Positions 51,166-60,571 are shown, numbered from the stretch's first letter. The stretch is DNA of 64,000 bases from Advenella kashmirensis W13003 (GCF_000506985.1 NZ_KI650979.1:1798710-1862709); one strand, 5' to 3'. A program made the numbers and translations. Notes: a model not told the origin generated them from the letters alone.

Positions 51166-52152
51166 ATGAATGTTGGCCGATTCACAAAGAAAGCCGTGCA
51201 TATTTTTGCCATGTTTTTTGCGATGGGAATGCTGTCTCATGCTCTGGCTCAAAGTCCGTATCCGGAGCGGCCCATTCGATTAATCGTACCGTTTACTCCC
51301 GGCGGAGGGACTGATGCGATTGCAAGGAGTCTGGGCGAGAGGCTCGGGGAAACGCTGGGTACAACAGTTGTCATAGAAAATAGACCGGGAGCCGGTTCGA
51401 CAATAGGGAGCGACGCCGTCGCCCGCAGCAAGCCAGATGGCTATACCTTGTTGTTGGCGAGTACGGCGCATGTTATTAATCCCACGTTGATGCCCCATTT
51501 GCCTTATGACACCGGCAAGGCATTTTCAGCCGTCGCTTTGGTCGGCAAAGCGCCAAATGTCATTATCGTCAGACCCGACAGCCCACTGAAATCTTTTGCT
51601 GATCTTATTCAGAGCGCCAAAAGCGCGCCAGGGAAATTAACCTATGGTTCATCAGGCAACGGCACCGCAGTGCATCTTGCTGCTGAAATGCTCTCGCGGC
51701 AGGCTGAAATCTCCCTTACGCATGTTCCTTACAAAGGCGCAGGCGCCGCATTCAACGATTTGATGGGAGGGCAAATCAACATGTTGTTTGCAACAGCAAG
51801 TGCCGTCGCCCCGGCGGTACAAAGGGGGCAGGTGCGTGCGCTGGCATTGACGGTGCCAAAGCGCTCGGCAGCCTGGCCTGGCGTACCCACCGTAGCAGAG
51901 TCTGGATATCCCGATTATGCCGCCGAGGTCTGGTATGCGATATATGCTGCGGCAGGCACGCCCCCCGAGATTGTCGAACGATTGAATAAAGGCATCAACG
52001 ACGCCATCCAGTCTCCTGAGTTCAAACGCCGCACCGAGAGTGAAGGTCTGCAAAGTCCGATTCTGACACCCGCTCAGGCAGAGGCATTTACAGCTGAAGA
52101 GCTTGAGAAATGGAGCAAAATCGTGAAGCAGGCCAACGTGCACAATGGTTGA
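51166..52152 (+). CDS. Bug/TctC-family periplasmic solute receptor
   Basis: 328 residues from the ATG at 51166, preceded by AACAGGAGACAAATA; the frame upstream to 51106 lacks a ribosome site. Signal peptide at 1-28 (FAMFFAMGMLSHALAQ). Hallmarks are RLIVPFTPGGGTDAIAR and IENRPGAGSTIGS. It is divergent from the aldolase-like operon and followed by an SDR gene, so two Bug receptors flank this catabolic region. Confidence 0.9.
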   Translation: MNVGRFTKKAVHIFAMFFAMGMLSHALAQSPYPERPIRLIVPFTPGGGTDAIARSLGERLGETLGTTVVIENRPGAGSTIGSDAVARSKPDGYTLLLASTAHVINPTLMPHLPYDTGKAFSAVALVGKAPNVIIVRPDSPLKSFADLIQSAKSAPGKLTYGSSGNGTAVHLAAEMLSRQAEISLTHVPYKGAGAAFNDLMGGQINMLFATASAVAPAVQRGQVRALALTVPKRSAAWPGVPTVAESGYPDYAAEVWYAIYAAAGTPPEIVERLNKGINDAIQSPEFKRRTESEGLQSPILTPAQAEAFTAEELEKWSKIVKQANVHNG

Positions 52153-52183
52153 GAGGGGTGGGCCTCTTTGAGAGGGGGCCTCT
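52152..52183 (+). terminator. tandem GC-rich hairpins between Bug and SDR genes
   Basis: AGAGG-GGTGGG-CCTCT (52152-52167), followed by TT, and AGAGG-GGG-CCTCT (52171-52183) stand directly after the Bug stop codon. The T-run is only 3 nt. Likely a weak terminator or RNA-stability element that lowers SDR expression relative to the receptor. Confidence 0.4.
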
Positions 52184-52240
52184 ACCAGGCATGCATCGGT
52201 CTAAATATTTTTTAGGTCGACAATATTGGGAGCAAGCAGG

Positions 52241-53038
52241 ATGACCGGCAGATTAGACGGAAAAATTGCAATTGTAGTGGGCGCCGGGCAGCAGCCTGGT
52301 GAAACGGTTGGAAATGGCAGGGCAGTCGCGGAGTACTTCGCCAGGGAAGGTGCACGTTTGTTATTGGTAGATATCAATGACGAGTGGAATCACAGCACCC
52401 TGGCTTCAGTCCAGGGCCAGGGAGGTCAGGCCAGCGTGTTGGCCGCCGATATTACCCGTGAACAGGATTGCGCGGAGATCGCCCGAGTGTGTGTGGAGAA
52501 ATATGGCCGAATCGATATTCTTCATAATAATGTGGGGCGTTCACAAGGTGACAACGCGACGGAAAAATTGTCAGCCGATGCATGGGATGCCATTATGAAT
52601 ATGAACTTGAAAGGTATGTTCATGACATGTAAGCACATACTGCCTGTGATGCGCGAACAGGAATCAGGAAGTATTATCAATATATCGTCTACATCGTCAC
52701 TTTCCGCCAGGCCGACGCTGGCCTATAAAACCAGCAAGGGTGCCGTCAATACAATGACCCAGCACATTGCGATGGAGAATGCCAAATATGGCGTGCGAGC
52801 CAATGTCATACTACCGGGGCTGATGGATACCCCGATGGCGATCGAGCGGCGCGCGCGTGAAACAGGTCTCGATAAGGCATCCATCCGGGCAACGCGTGAT
52901 GCATTGGTCCCCATGGGGCGGATGGGGACGGCATGGGATGTTGCTGCGGCTGCAGTATTCCTGGCTTCAGACGAATCCAACTATCTTACAGGCGCGCTGT
53001 TACCGGTCGATGGGGGATTATTGCTTAAGCGCGGATGA
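52241..53038 (+). CDS. short-chain dehydrogenase/reductase
   Basis: 265 residues from the ATG at 52241. NAD(P) motif near the N-terminus is GAGQQPGETVGNG, slightly unusual against TGxxxGxG. The NNVG motif is present, and the catalytic set is Ser in ISSTSS (about 146), Tyr-Lys in YKTSKG (about 161-165) and an upstream Asn. LPGLMDTPM follows. It oxidises a hydroxyl or reduces a carbonyl of unknown substrate. The 3' end overlaps the convergent LysR gene by 21 bp. Confidence 0.88.
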   Translation: MTGRLDGKIAIVVGAGQQPGETVGNGRAVAEYFAREGARLLLVDINDEWNHSTLASVQGQGGQASVLAADITREQDCAEIARVCVEKYGRIDILHNNVGRSQGDNATEKLSADAWDAIMNMNLKGMFMTCKHILPVMREQESGSIINISSTSSLSARPTLAYKTSKGAVNTMTQHIAMENAKYGVRANVILPGLMDTPMAIERRARETGLDKASIRATRDALVPMGRMGTAWDVAAAAVFLASDESNYLTGALLPVDGGLLLKRG

Positions 53039-53920
53039 GGGTGCGCAGGTACTCAGATGCGAGAAGAGATCGCGAACCTGGCTGGATGCGCTGGAAAGAT
53101 CGCGGACGCAAACATACATGTTCCGTTCTGCCCAGTGATCACGCAGGCCTATGATGGCAAACTGCATCATGGCAAGATAGTTGCGGGCGATGATTTCCGG
53201 AATGATGGCGATCCCCAGTTCCTGAGTGACCATTCTGCAGCGCGCTTCGTAATTGGCGATCTCGCTGAGTACTTTTGGCGGGTGGGGGATCGTTTCGCCG
53301 GCAAGTTCAAGAAAACTGGCCATGTCATGACGGGGGAAGTAGCCAAGAAATGTTTCGTCAATCACTTCCTTCAATGCGATGTCTTTTCTATCCGCAAGCG
53401 GATGGGAAATGGGAACAACAAGACAAACGCGATCTGATCGATACAGCGCCGACTTCATGCCCACCGCAGGATAAACAGCATGATAGATACCAATATCCGC
53501 TTCGCCTTCGTGTATCCTGCGGGGAATATCCAGGCTATGACCGTCGGCCAGGTGAATATGACAGTCGGTATGTGTTCTCAGAAAGGGAGCCAGGTCCTTG
53601 TGCAGAAACTGCACTGTCGTTGAAGGGTTCGCCAGCAAACGAAGTCTTGAAGCACCGTCGGTAGCATAGGCCGACAGGGCATCTTCGGCTGCGCCCAGGG
53701 CTTTGAGAATGGATTTGGCGCGTTGGTAGAGCATCGTGCCAGCCGGAGTAGGACTCACTCCCCGCCCGTGGCGTCGCAATAATGTGACGCCACCTTCACG
53801 TTCTAGCTCGGCGATGCGCTTGCTCATCGCCGATATAACGATGTCTTCCCGGAGCGCCGCCCGGGACAGGCTTCCTTCCTCTACAGCGGCAACAAACGAC
53901 TTCAGATAGTTTGTGTCCAT
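53018..53920 (-). CDS. LysR-family transcriptional regulator
   Basis: A 300-residue LysR protein with the helix-turn-helix near residues 15-45 (GSLSRAALREDIVISAMSKRI) and a co-inducer domain after ASRLRLLANPSTT. It is convergent with the SDR gene and divergent from the truncated Bug / hydroxyacid dehydrogenase genes, so it may regulate the promoter at 54095. Confidence 0.9.
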   Translation of the reverse strand: MDTNYLKSFVAAVEEGSLSRAALREDIVISAMSKRIAELEREGGVTLLRRHGRGVSPTPAGTMLYQRAKSILKALGAAEDALSAYATDGASRLRLLANPSTTVQFLHKDLAPFLRTHTDCHIHLADGHSLDIPRRIHEGEADIGIYHAVYPAVGMKSALYRSDRVCLVVPISHPLADRKDIALKEVIDETFLGYFPRHDMASFLELAGETIPHPPKVLSEIANYEARCRMVTQELGIAIIPEIIARNYLAMMQFAIIGLRDHWAERNMYVCVRDLSSASSQVRDLFSHLSTCAPSSALKQ

Positions 53921-54094
53921 CGCTTCATCCTGCCTCGATCAGTTCAAAACAATAAAAAACCAACGGAAATGTTTACAGCAAAGACGAATGCTGATTTGGT
54001 GCAATGGTACACGCACCTGGGACGACAGGTGTAAAGGAACGCTGGAAGCACCGTAAGCTGTTTACCAGCATATAAAGGTTATAAGTATGATTTA

Positions 54095-54124
54095 TTGACA
54101 TTTAAAGATAAAGCATCTTAGAAT
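54095..54124 (+). promoter_or_regulatory. near-consensus sigma-70 promoter
   Basis: TTGACA (54095-54100), 18-bp spacer, TAGAAT (54119-54124; 5 of 6 matches). It sits just upstream of the ribosome site of the truncated Bug gene and would also serve the hydroxyacid dehydrogenase and MFS genes. The LysR gene at 53920 is divergent. Confidence 0.55.
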
Positions 54125-54129
54125 CGGAG

Positions 54130-54400
54130 CAGGAGACAACACCTCGACTCTGGCGTGCCCGGCTACGAGGCCAACTTCTGGTATGGTGTTTTCGTGCCGG
54201 CGGGCACGCCGACTCCCCTCATCGACAAGCTCAATGCCACGATTGTCAACGTCATGGGGCAGCCCGATATGGTCCGGCAACTGACGCAGTCCGGCGTGGA
54301 ACCCCATACGACAACGCCGAAAGAGCTGGGGGAGATAATGAAGCGGGACACTGAGAGTATGAGAGAGGCGATGCGGGGAGCCGGTATTATTTCGCAATAA
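54130..54400 (+). pseudogene. truncated Bug/TctC receptor: ribosome site joined to the C-terminal quarter
   Basis: The conserved Bug leader AGGAGACAAC (54131-54140) is followed at once, with no ATG, by sequence encoding the C-terminal part of a Bug protein: SGVPGYEANFWYGVFVPAGT and then LIDKLNATIVNVMGQPD, to a stop at 54398-54400. Compared with the intact Bug genes here, about three quarters of the gene (signal peptide and ligand loops) is missing. A GTG at 54155 could start an 81-residue remnant. The upstream promoter appears intact. This is best read as an internal deletion. Confidence 0.75.
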
Positions 54401-54507
54401 AGCGATAAGATCGCATTAAATTCGGCAAACAAACTCTGTAAGCGGGTTTTGGCGTATTAGAATGTGCCTATCGCCGAGTGCAAAAATAATCGGAACCGGG
54501 AGTCAGG

Positions 54508-55485
54508 ATGTCTACGCCAAAAATCGCTGTTATTGATGATTATCAGAATATTGCTTACAAGTGCGCTGACTGGGAGCCGGTCCGGTCCCAGGCACAGGTA
54601 ACTGTCTTTAACAAGCCTTGGACCAGCGAAGATGACCTGGTCGATAAGCTCGGGGAATTCAATATTATTATGTTGTTGCGCGAGCGCACCGCTTTCCCGG
54701 CGCGAGTGCTCGAAAGGCTGCCGAATCTCAAATTTATTGCCATGACGGGGGCGCGAACCAGCACGCTGGATCTGGAGGCGTGTGCCAAACTGGGCATCCT
54801 GGTGTCCTACACCAGCTCACACCCATCCACACCAACGGCTGAATTGGCCATTGCCTTGATGCTCTCGTGTGCAAGAGCGTTGCCTCAGGCAATGCAAAAT
54901 ATTAAAGACGGGCGCTGGCAGGAAGATCTACCGCTCGGTTCGGCATTGGAAGGCAAATGCCTTGGGATCGTCGGACTTGGCAAGTTAGGATCCCGGGTCG
55001 CCCGTATCGCCCAGGCCATTGGAATGGACACGGTGGCCTGGAGCCAGAATCTGACAACGGAAAAAGCCAGTGAGCACGGGGTCAAACGTGTTGAAAAATC
55101 AGAACTGTTCGCGCTTGCCGACGTAGTCTCGGTCCATTTGACGCTGTCTGACAGAACGCGCGGCGTGATCGGGCGGGAAGAATTGTCACAAATGAAGCCG
55201 GGAGCAATTCTCGTGAATACGTCGCGCGGACCTTTGGTAGATGAAGCGGCCTTGCTGGATGCGCTTGAATCCAAACGCATTATCGCGGGGCTGGACGTGT
55301 ACGACGTTGAACCTTTGCGAGAGAACCACCCGTTCCGGTCGCTTCCCAATGTCATCGCGACGCCGCACCTGGGATACGTTGTGGACGATGCGTTGCGGCA
55401 TCTCTATCAGGAGAACGTGGCGAACGTTCTTGCTTACCTTGCCGGTACGCCGCAGAGGCTGAAAAATCTGGCTGCCGGCTCGTGA
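54508..55485 (+). CDS. D-2-hydroxyacid dehydrogenase (NAD-dependent)
   Basis: A 325-residue enzyme of the 2-hydroxyacid dehydrogenase family. The NAD motif is GIVGLGKLGSRVA at about 151-163. The catalytic arginine is in NTSRGPLVDE (about 236), the glutamate in DVYDVEPL (about 265) and the histidine in ATPHLGYV (about 284). It reduces a 2-oxo acid or oxidises the D-hydroxy acid. The start follows GGGAGTCAGG. It lies between the Bug remnant and an MFS transporter, so it may once have had a Bug receptor as partner. Confidence 0.9.
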   Translation: MSTPKIAVIDDYQNIAYKCADWEPVRSQAQVTVFNKPWTSEDDLVDKLGEFNIIMLLRERTAFPARVLERLPNLKFIAMTGARTSTLDLEACAKLGILVSYTSSHPSTPTAELAIALMLSCARALPQAMQNIKDGRWQEDLPLGSALEGKCLGIVGLGKLGSRVARIAQAIGMDTVAWSQNLTTEKASEHGVKRVEKSELFALADVVSVHLTLSDRTRGVIGREELSQMKPGAILVNTSRGPLVDEAALLDALESKRIIAGLDVYDVEPLRENHPFRSLPNVIATPHLGYVVDDALRHLYQENVANVLAYLAGTPQRLKNLAAGS

Positions 55486-55541
55486 CACGTGTCCGACGTA
55501 TTTTTTAACTGACTTCCCATGATAAGCACCAGGCGACGACA

Positions 55542-56867
55542 ATGACCTCTGACGCATCTTTATCACAAGAACCGCCAGCGTCCCCTGAAAAATGGTCATT
55601 TGCGGCGTTATTCACCATTGCCTATATGGGCGTGGTCTCGGGCCTGCAATTGAGCGATCTTGGCCTGCAGGCGATTTCGCTCTCGGCCATCCAGCGCAGT
55701 TTCGGTGTCGGCGACGCCACCGTAGGTCTGTTGCAGGGGCTGGGCAATGTTCTGATCGGCAGTGTGCTGGCTATCCCGCTGGCGCGGCTGGCGGATCGTT
55801 TCTCCCGCAAGAGGCTGCTGATATGCCTGGTGGCGGCGGCGACCGGACTGACGGTCTGCAGCGCCCTGGCACCAACCTTCCCCTTGTTTTTCCTGTTCCG
55901 CTCCGCTGCCGGGGTGACCGACTTTGCCATGATCCCGCTGGTCTATTCCATGATTCCGGATTTGGCGCCAGAGCGGCATCGTGTCGCTTCGAACCTGAGT
56001 TTTGCCGCGTTGATGGCGGTGGGGGCCAGCGCAGGATTTTATTTCAGTGGTGATCTTATCCGCGTCGCCACCGGTCTCATCACACTTGACATCGAACCAT
56101 GGCGCAAGGCATTCCTGCTGCTCTCGAGTGCCGGCGTACCACTGTTCTTTCTCGGATTTCTGACAAAAAACCCGCCGCGGCATCTGTCTTTGTCGAATGA
56201 GCCGGGGACAGAGTCGCTAAAGGCGTTTTTTCTTGAAAACTGGCGGATGATCGGTTTGTTCGTGGGAACGGCAGGGTGCCTGATGATTGCCGTCCAGGCG
56301 CCCAACCAGCTGATTGCGCTGGCGTTTGAGCGTCGCTTTTCGGCAGAAGTCGGTGTTATCGGTCAGGCCATGGGCATTATCGTGCTATGCACCAGCCTCG
56401 CTTGTTTGCCTGTGGCCGGACTGCTGGATAAATTTTTATCGCGACGACTCGAACGTGCGGCACGGCCCCTGATCATGGGAGCGGGCGCCTTGATTGCCAT
56501 TCCCGTGCTTGCGCTGCTGTCGACCACCACGACGATTTATCCTGCGTTTATCGTGATCGGGGCATTTCTGTTCGTCACCAGTACGGCAAACGCGCTGGTG
56601 CCGACAATGTTGCAGGATCTGACAACGCCGGCGCTCAGAGCCCGCTGTTTCGCCATCTGGAGCTTTGTCGTTTCGGTCTTCAGCGCGACCGGGCCCATGA
56701 TCGCGGGCTCGCTATCCGAGTGGTTTCTACAACATTCGCTGATGAGCGCAATCATATTGACTGCCGTACCCGGCTTGTTTCTGTCGGCGTTCTTTGCTGT
56801 ACGGCTGTTTCAGCAATTCCGGCGAACGCGACTGAGCGTATCCGATCCGCTGACCGATCAGGCTTGA
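55542..56867 (+). CDS. MFS transporter
   Basis: A 441-residue protein with about 12 hydrophobic segments. The MFS loop 2-3 motif is seen in LARLADRFSRKRLLICL, after QRSFGVGDATVGLLQGLGNV, similar to spinster-like and organic-acid permeases. It is 56 bp after the hydroxyacid dehydrogenase gene, probably the same transcript, and may carry its substrate. Its end overlaps the convergent peptidase gene by 10 bp. Confidence 0.88.
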   Translation: MTSDASLSQEPPASPEKWSFAALFTIAYMGVVSGLQLSDLGLQAISLSAIQRSFGVGDATVGLLQGLGNVLIGSVLAIPLARLADRFSRKRLLICLVAAATGLTVCSALAPTFPLFFLFRSAAGVTDFAMIPLVYSMIPDLAPERHRVASNLSFAALMAVGASAGFYFSGDLIRVATGLITLDIEPWRKAFLLLSSAGVPLFFLGFLTKNPPRHLSLSNEPGTESLKAFFLENWRMIGLFVGTAGCLMIAVQAPNQLIALAFERRFSAEVGVIGQAMGIIVLCTSLACLPVAGLLDKFLSRRLERAARPLIMGAGALIAIPVLALLSTTTTIYPAFIVIGAFLFVTSTANALVPTMLQDLTTPALRARCFAIWSFVVSVFSATGPMIAGSLSEWFLQHSLMSAIILTAVPGLFLSAFFAVRLFQQFRRTRLSVSDPLTDQA

Positions 56868-58978
56868 CCGAGCATGGCACCGTTTGCCTGGACACATTGC
56901 TGCGCAAATGCCCAGAACAGGGCGGCTTGTGAATATTCGCTGCCTTGATCACTACTGGATTGATGACCGCTTTCAAGATCCAGCTGCAGAATGGCAGGGT
57001 TACCGGATGTTGAGCAGTGGCGGATGTGGGCAAGCAGTTTGGCTGGCTCCCAGTACGGAACCCGGTCATCCTTCAGACCTGCGGTGCACAGGACAGGCGG
57101 ATAGGGCGCGACCTGCACGTTCTCATACGGTGAAATCGAAGCAATATAGTCATAAGCGTCTGGATCCGCCAGCGGGTCGCCCCAGTCAGGCCGGAAAAGC
57201 GGGACCAGAGGGTGGTCGGCGTCGCTCATGGTATTGAGCATATCGACAAATGGCACCTGTGCAATTACCCCTGCCCAAAGCGTCGGTGCAATATTCATGG
57301 CGCCCGCCACCAGCAGTCCGCCGGCCGATAATCCGTGGGCGACGATCCATCTGCTGTCAGTGTAGCCGGTCTGAACCAGGTGATTGGCACAGGCAATGAA
57401 ATCGGTCATGGAGTTCTTCTTCTTCATGGCGCGACCTTCCAGAAACCACCGCCGCCCCTTTTCCGAACCGCCGCGAACATGGGCAATGGCATAACGGAAA
57501 CCGGCATCGACCAGTACGGTTGCGGGCAGCGAAAAGGCCGGTTCGCTGCTGATGCCGTAGGCGCCGTAACCCGTCAGCAACAGGGGAGCACGTGTATCGT
57601 TTGCCATGTCGCAACGAGAAAGCACCGTCACAGGAACCTGTTCTCCGTCCGGGGCGCGTGCATACAGGCGTTCCACCCGGTAATTCTGCGGATCGAACTG
57701 GTCAAAACGGGTTTGCGCCACCACGGTCATGTTTCCCGAATCAAATTCCAGATCGATCCACCGGGGCGGACTGGCCGGTGTCTGATGGACAAATCGCACT
57801 TTCCGAGCGTCATAGGCCTGGCCGGTTACCAGTTCGATGACATAGGCGGGTTCGTCAAATGTGATCGGTCGAACGGCTCCCGTCGGGTCACGCAGGACCA
57901 GTCGATGCTGCCCGTTCTCGCGCTCGAGTGTGACAAGGGCTGCGGCGAAGGGCATGACCGAAATAATGGACACGCCTTCGCAGTGGGGAACGAGTTCGGA
58001 TTCAATCACAAACGTATTGGGATCCATGGCCAGCAGCTTACGGTCGAGGGCGCCGTCGGCGTTGGTCAGCATCAGTAGTCGTCCGGCCCACTCGCTGATT
58101 TCGTAGCTGATGCCTTTGTGGCGCGGCTGAATAACATGAAGCTGACCAGTTTCATTGTCTGAGGCCAGAACACGCACCTCGCTTGTTTCCGGCCCGGCCA
58201 GTGTCAAGGCAATAAATCCGCCAGCAGCGGTGCGGGCTAGTTGCATGAACATGGCCGGATCGTGTTCCTCATAAATCAACACCGTTTCCTGAGTATCGAC
58301 TGTGGTCCTGTATAACCGTGTCGGCCGACTGTGGGCATTGCGCCAGATCCAGAATAAGTACTTTGACGAAGCGGAAAACGTGAAGCCACCATAGCCGAAC
58401 GCGTCTGCAGGCACAATCGTCTTGATCTGCTCGTGCTGCGCATCGTATATACAGATTTGGTGGCGATCATCGCCAATAACGTCTTCGGCCCATGCGAAAT
58501 AGCGATCATCGGGACTGGGCTGATGGTCAGTTGCCCGGTAATAATGGGTCGAGGCGGCGCGTTCGGCTTCGTTGAACAGAATCTGTTCCTGTCCCTCCGG
58601 TGAAATGCGATAGAAGACGCGGCGCGTTGCCCCCTCGGGCACTCTGTGGCCATAATGCCAACCGTGCGAATCGGCGGGTAAACTGACCGCTTCATGCATC
58701 GCGCGCGCGTGCATCAGGGATTGATATTGAGCGACCAATGGTGCAAGCGGCGACAGGATATCCTCTGCGTATTTCATCTCGGTAGCCAGATGCGTGTGCA
58801 GCGGCGCTGGCAAGGTGTCAAGTGAACGGGTGCCTGACCGAGGGATGTATTTCATCCATGCGTAGGGGTCGTTGCGGGTGCGGCCCAGTTGTTCGATGAC
58901 ATGGTCGTGCCGCTGCGCCAGAGGAGCGGTTACAGGGGGCCAAGTGAATGCGTGCGGGGGGAGGGCAGGAGTGGGCAT
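56858..58978 (-). CDS. prolyl oligopeptidase-family serine peptidase (S9A, protease II-like)
   Basis: A 706-residue protein: N-terminal seven-bladed propeller (NDPYAWMKYI at the start is typical of PtrB/PREP) and a C-terminal alpha/beta hydrolase domain. The catalytic triad is visible: serine in HGLSAGGLLVAGAMN (about 551), aspartate in LKDDRVPYWEP (about 640) and histidine in ESGHQSSSD (about 676). It cuts short peptides after basic or proline residues in the cytoplasm; no signal peptide is seen. The start at 58978 lacks a good ribosome site. Confidence 0.92.
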   Translation of the reverse strand: MPTPALPPHAFTWPPVTAPLAQRHDHVIEQLGRTRNDPYAWMKYIPRSGTRSLDTLPAPLHTHLATEMKYAEDILSPLAPLVAQYQSLMHARAMHEAVSLPADSHGWHYGHRVPEGATRRVFYRISPEGQEQILFNEAERAASTHYYRATDHQPSPDDRYFAWAEDVIGDDRHQICIYDAQHEQIKTIVPADAFGYGGFTFSASSKYLFWIWRNAHSRPTRLYRTTVDTQETVLIYEEHDPAMFMQLARTAAGGFIALTLAGPETSEVRVLASDNETGQLHVIQPRHKGISYEISEWAGRLLMLTNADGALDRKLLAMDPNTFVIESELVPHCEGVSIISVMPFAAALVTLERENGQHRLVLRDPTGAVRPITFDEPAYVIELVTGQAYDARKVRFVHQTPASPPRWIDLEFDSGNMTVVAQTRFDQFDPQNYRVERLYARAPDGEQVPVTVLSRCDMANDTRAPLLLTGYGAYGISSEPAFSLPATVLVDAGFRYAIAHVRGGSEKGRRWFLEGRAMKKKNSMTDFIACANHLVQTGYTDSRWIVAHGLSAGGLLVAGAMNIAPTLWAGVIAQVPFVDMLNTMSDADHPLVPLFRPDWGDPLADPDAYDYIASISPYENVQVAPYPPVLCTAGLKDDRVPYWEPAKLLAHIRHCSTSGNPAILQLDLESGHQSSSDQGSEYSQAALFWAFAQQCVQANGAMLGQA

Positions 58979-59039
58979 GGGGCTTTTCTATCCGCAATTG
59001 AGCTACAACATATCAAAAGGGGTAATATAGCGCCTTGCT

Positions 59040-59173
59040 TGACGTAACGCCACTTATTGAATGCGCCTGCGGTTGTTTGGCACTCAGTTTGAGATCGCTG
59101 GCGGTTCTAGCCAGGCGCGCATTTTCGCTCGTGATGAACGCCTGACATTCTGAAGGGGGCAGGGGTTACGTCA
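59040..59173. repeat. 134-bp intergenic segment bounded by 12-bp inverted repeats
   Basis: TGACGTAACGCC (59040-59051) and GGGGTTACGTCA (59162-59173) are inverted copies with one mismatch. An internal hairpin CTGGC-N7-GCCAG lies at 59098-59114. No target duplication is visible. It lies between the peptidase and XdhC-like genes. Confidence 0.3.
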
Positions 59174-59198
59174 GAACCTTGATAAAAAACAAAAAATA

Positions 59199-60218
59199 TT
59201 ACGCGATTCGTTTAGTCAACTGCTCCTTAATATAAGTAATATTGACAGATTCCGGTAACTCGACTCCATTTTTCTCTGCAATGACTTCCGCCATTACACT
59301 GATTGCAATTTCGGCGGGTGTTTTACTGCCGATGTAAACGCCAATGGGTCCGCGCAAGCGTGAGAGCTGCTCGCCGGTCAGATCAAAGTGTTCCATGAGT
59401 CTTTGACGACGGGCCCGGGTGTTGCGGCGCGAGCCAATTGCGCCTACATAAAAGGCCTTTGATTCCAGTGCTTCCATCAGAGCCAGATCGTCCAGCTTTG
59501 GATCATGTGTCAGCGCAATAATGCAGGTGCGGGCGTCAGCCTGAAATCCTTTTACAACGTCGTCGGGCATATGAGATAACAATGTGACGCCCTGTATCGA
59601 CCAGTCTTTTCGATATTCGATACGCGGGTCGCATACAGTCACGGCAAAGCCGCTGAAAAGCGCCATGGTAGCCACATATTCGGTCAATTGGCCCGCACCA
59701 ATTAATAACATTCGAAATTCTGGCCCAAACGTGTTGCTAAGAGCGGTTTTGTCAAAATAGAAAGCGGTGGGATTGTCGACGGGTTGCTGCTTCACTGCCC
59801 CGGTTTTGACAGTCACTGTGCGTTGCATGAGTTGCCCGCGGTCCAATGCATCAACAAGGGACTGGAGTGCCTCCGGCTCTGGATTGAATTCGAGCAGAAT
59901 TTCCAAAGTGCCCCCGCAGGGCAAACCGAATCGAAAGGCCTCTTCTGCGGTCAATCCATACTGAACCAGACAGGGTCGCGAACTGTCCTGAAGCGCAGAT
60001 TTTTCTTCGCCCGCCGTATAGCGATAGAACAGGTCATCTTCAATGCATCCGCCCGACACGGAACCGACCACTGCCCCGTCTTCACTTAAAGCCATGATCG
60101 AGCCGAGCGGGCGCGGAGATGATCCCCAGGTACGGGTGACGGTAGCCAATAGCGCCTTTTTCCCTTCAGCGCGCCACGCACTCAGTCGGCGCAGTACGAG
60201 AACATCCAGATTTTCCAT
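59199..60218 (-). CDS. XdhC/CoxI-family molybdenum hydroxylase maturation protein
   Basis: A 339-residue protein. The N-terminal XdhC domain contains ATVTRTWGSSPRPLGSIMAL and SVSGGCIEDDL with the conserved cysteine near residue 58; the C-terminal Rossmann domain contains LLIGAGQLTEYVATMALFSG and YVGAIGSRRNTRARRQRL. XdhC proteins bind and sulfurate molybdenum cofactor for xanthine-dehydrogenase-type enzymes. It is divergent from the molybdenum hydroxylase operon at 60572, its likely client. Confidence 0.9.
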   Translation of the reverse strand: MENLDVLVLRRLSAWRAEGKKALLATVTRTWGSSPRPLGSIMALSEDGAVVGSVSGGCIEDDLFYRYTAGEEKSALQDSSRPCLVQYGLTAEEAFRFGLPCGGTLEILLEFNPEPEALQSLVDALDRGQLMQRTVTVKTGAVKQQPVDNPTAFYFDKTALSNTFGPEFRMLLIGAGQLTEYVATMALFSGFAVTVCDPRIEYRKDWSIQGVTLLSHMPDDVVKGFQADARTCIIALTHDPKLDDLALMEALESKAFYVGAIGSRRNTRARRQRLMEHFDLTGEQLSRLRGPIGVYIGSKTPAEIAISVMAEVIAEKNGVELPESVNITYIKEQLTKRIA

Positions 60219-60571
60219 GATTCATGCCTTTGATTAGTTATTTGTCTCTCCATATGCGAAATAGCATTGCATGGCAGCAGTGAACGATATTTCAGAAGTC
60301 ATTATGTCGTAAAAACCCACTCTTCAGCTGCATCGGAAAAAAATAATCAGACTCAAAGGTAATTGATCCGACTTCTGGGTAAAGGGTCTGCTGAGGGTCG
60401 TTTCTATACTGTTTCGCACAGGTTCATTTTCAGCCGCTCTCACTTCCGTGAAGTGAAAAATTCAGTAGACGTAGCTGGACGCTTAATGAACAGGAGCCAT
60501 CGTCCCACAGTCAATTGCGCTGTTTAAGTCAGACTGACCGGCTCTCATAATAGGATTTCAGGAGGCAGTGC
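60219..60571. other. divergent intergenic region before the molybdenum hydroxylase operon
   Basis: 353 bp without genes. Contains the 17-bp palindrome at 60440-60456 (listed separately). AT-rich toward the left; no strong sigma-70 promoter recognised. Confidence 0.5.
60440..60456. promoter_or_regulatory. 17-bp palindrome, candidate operator
   Basis: TCACTTC-CGT-GAAGTGA, perfect 7-bp arms, between the divergent XdhC-like gene and the large-subunit gene. On the minus strand it ends in a T-run and could also be a terminator, but there is no upstream gene on that strand to terminate. Confidence 0.3.

Noticed and set aside
10004-54400. Complete tripartite tricarboxylate transporters
   Set aside because: I looked for TctA- and TctB-type membrane proteins near each Bug gene and found none; the receptors are stand-alone in this window.
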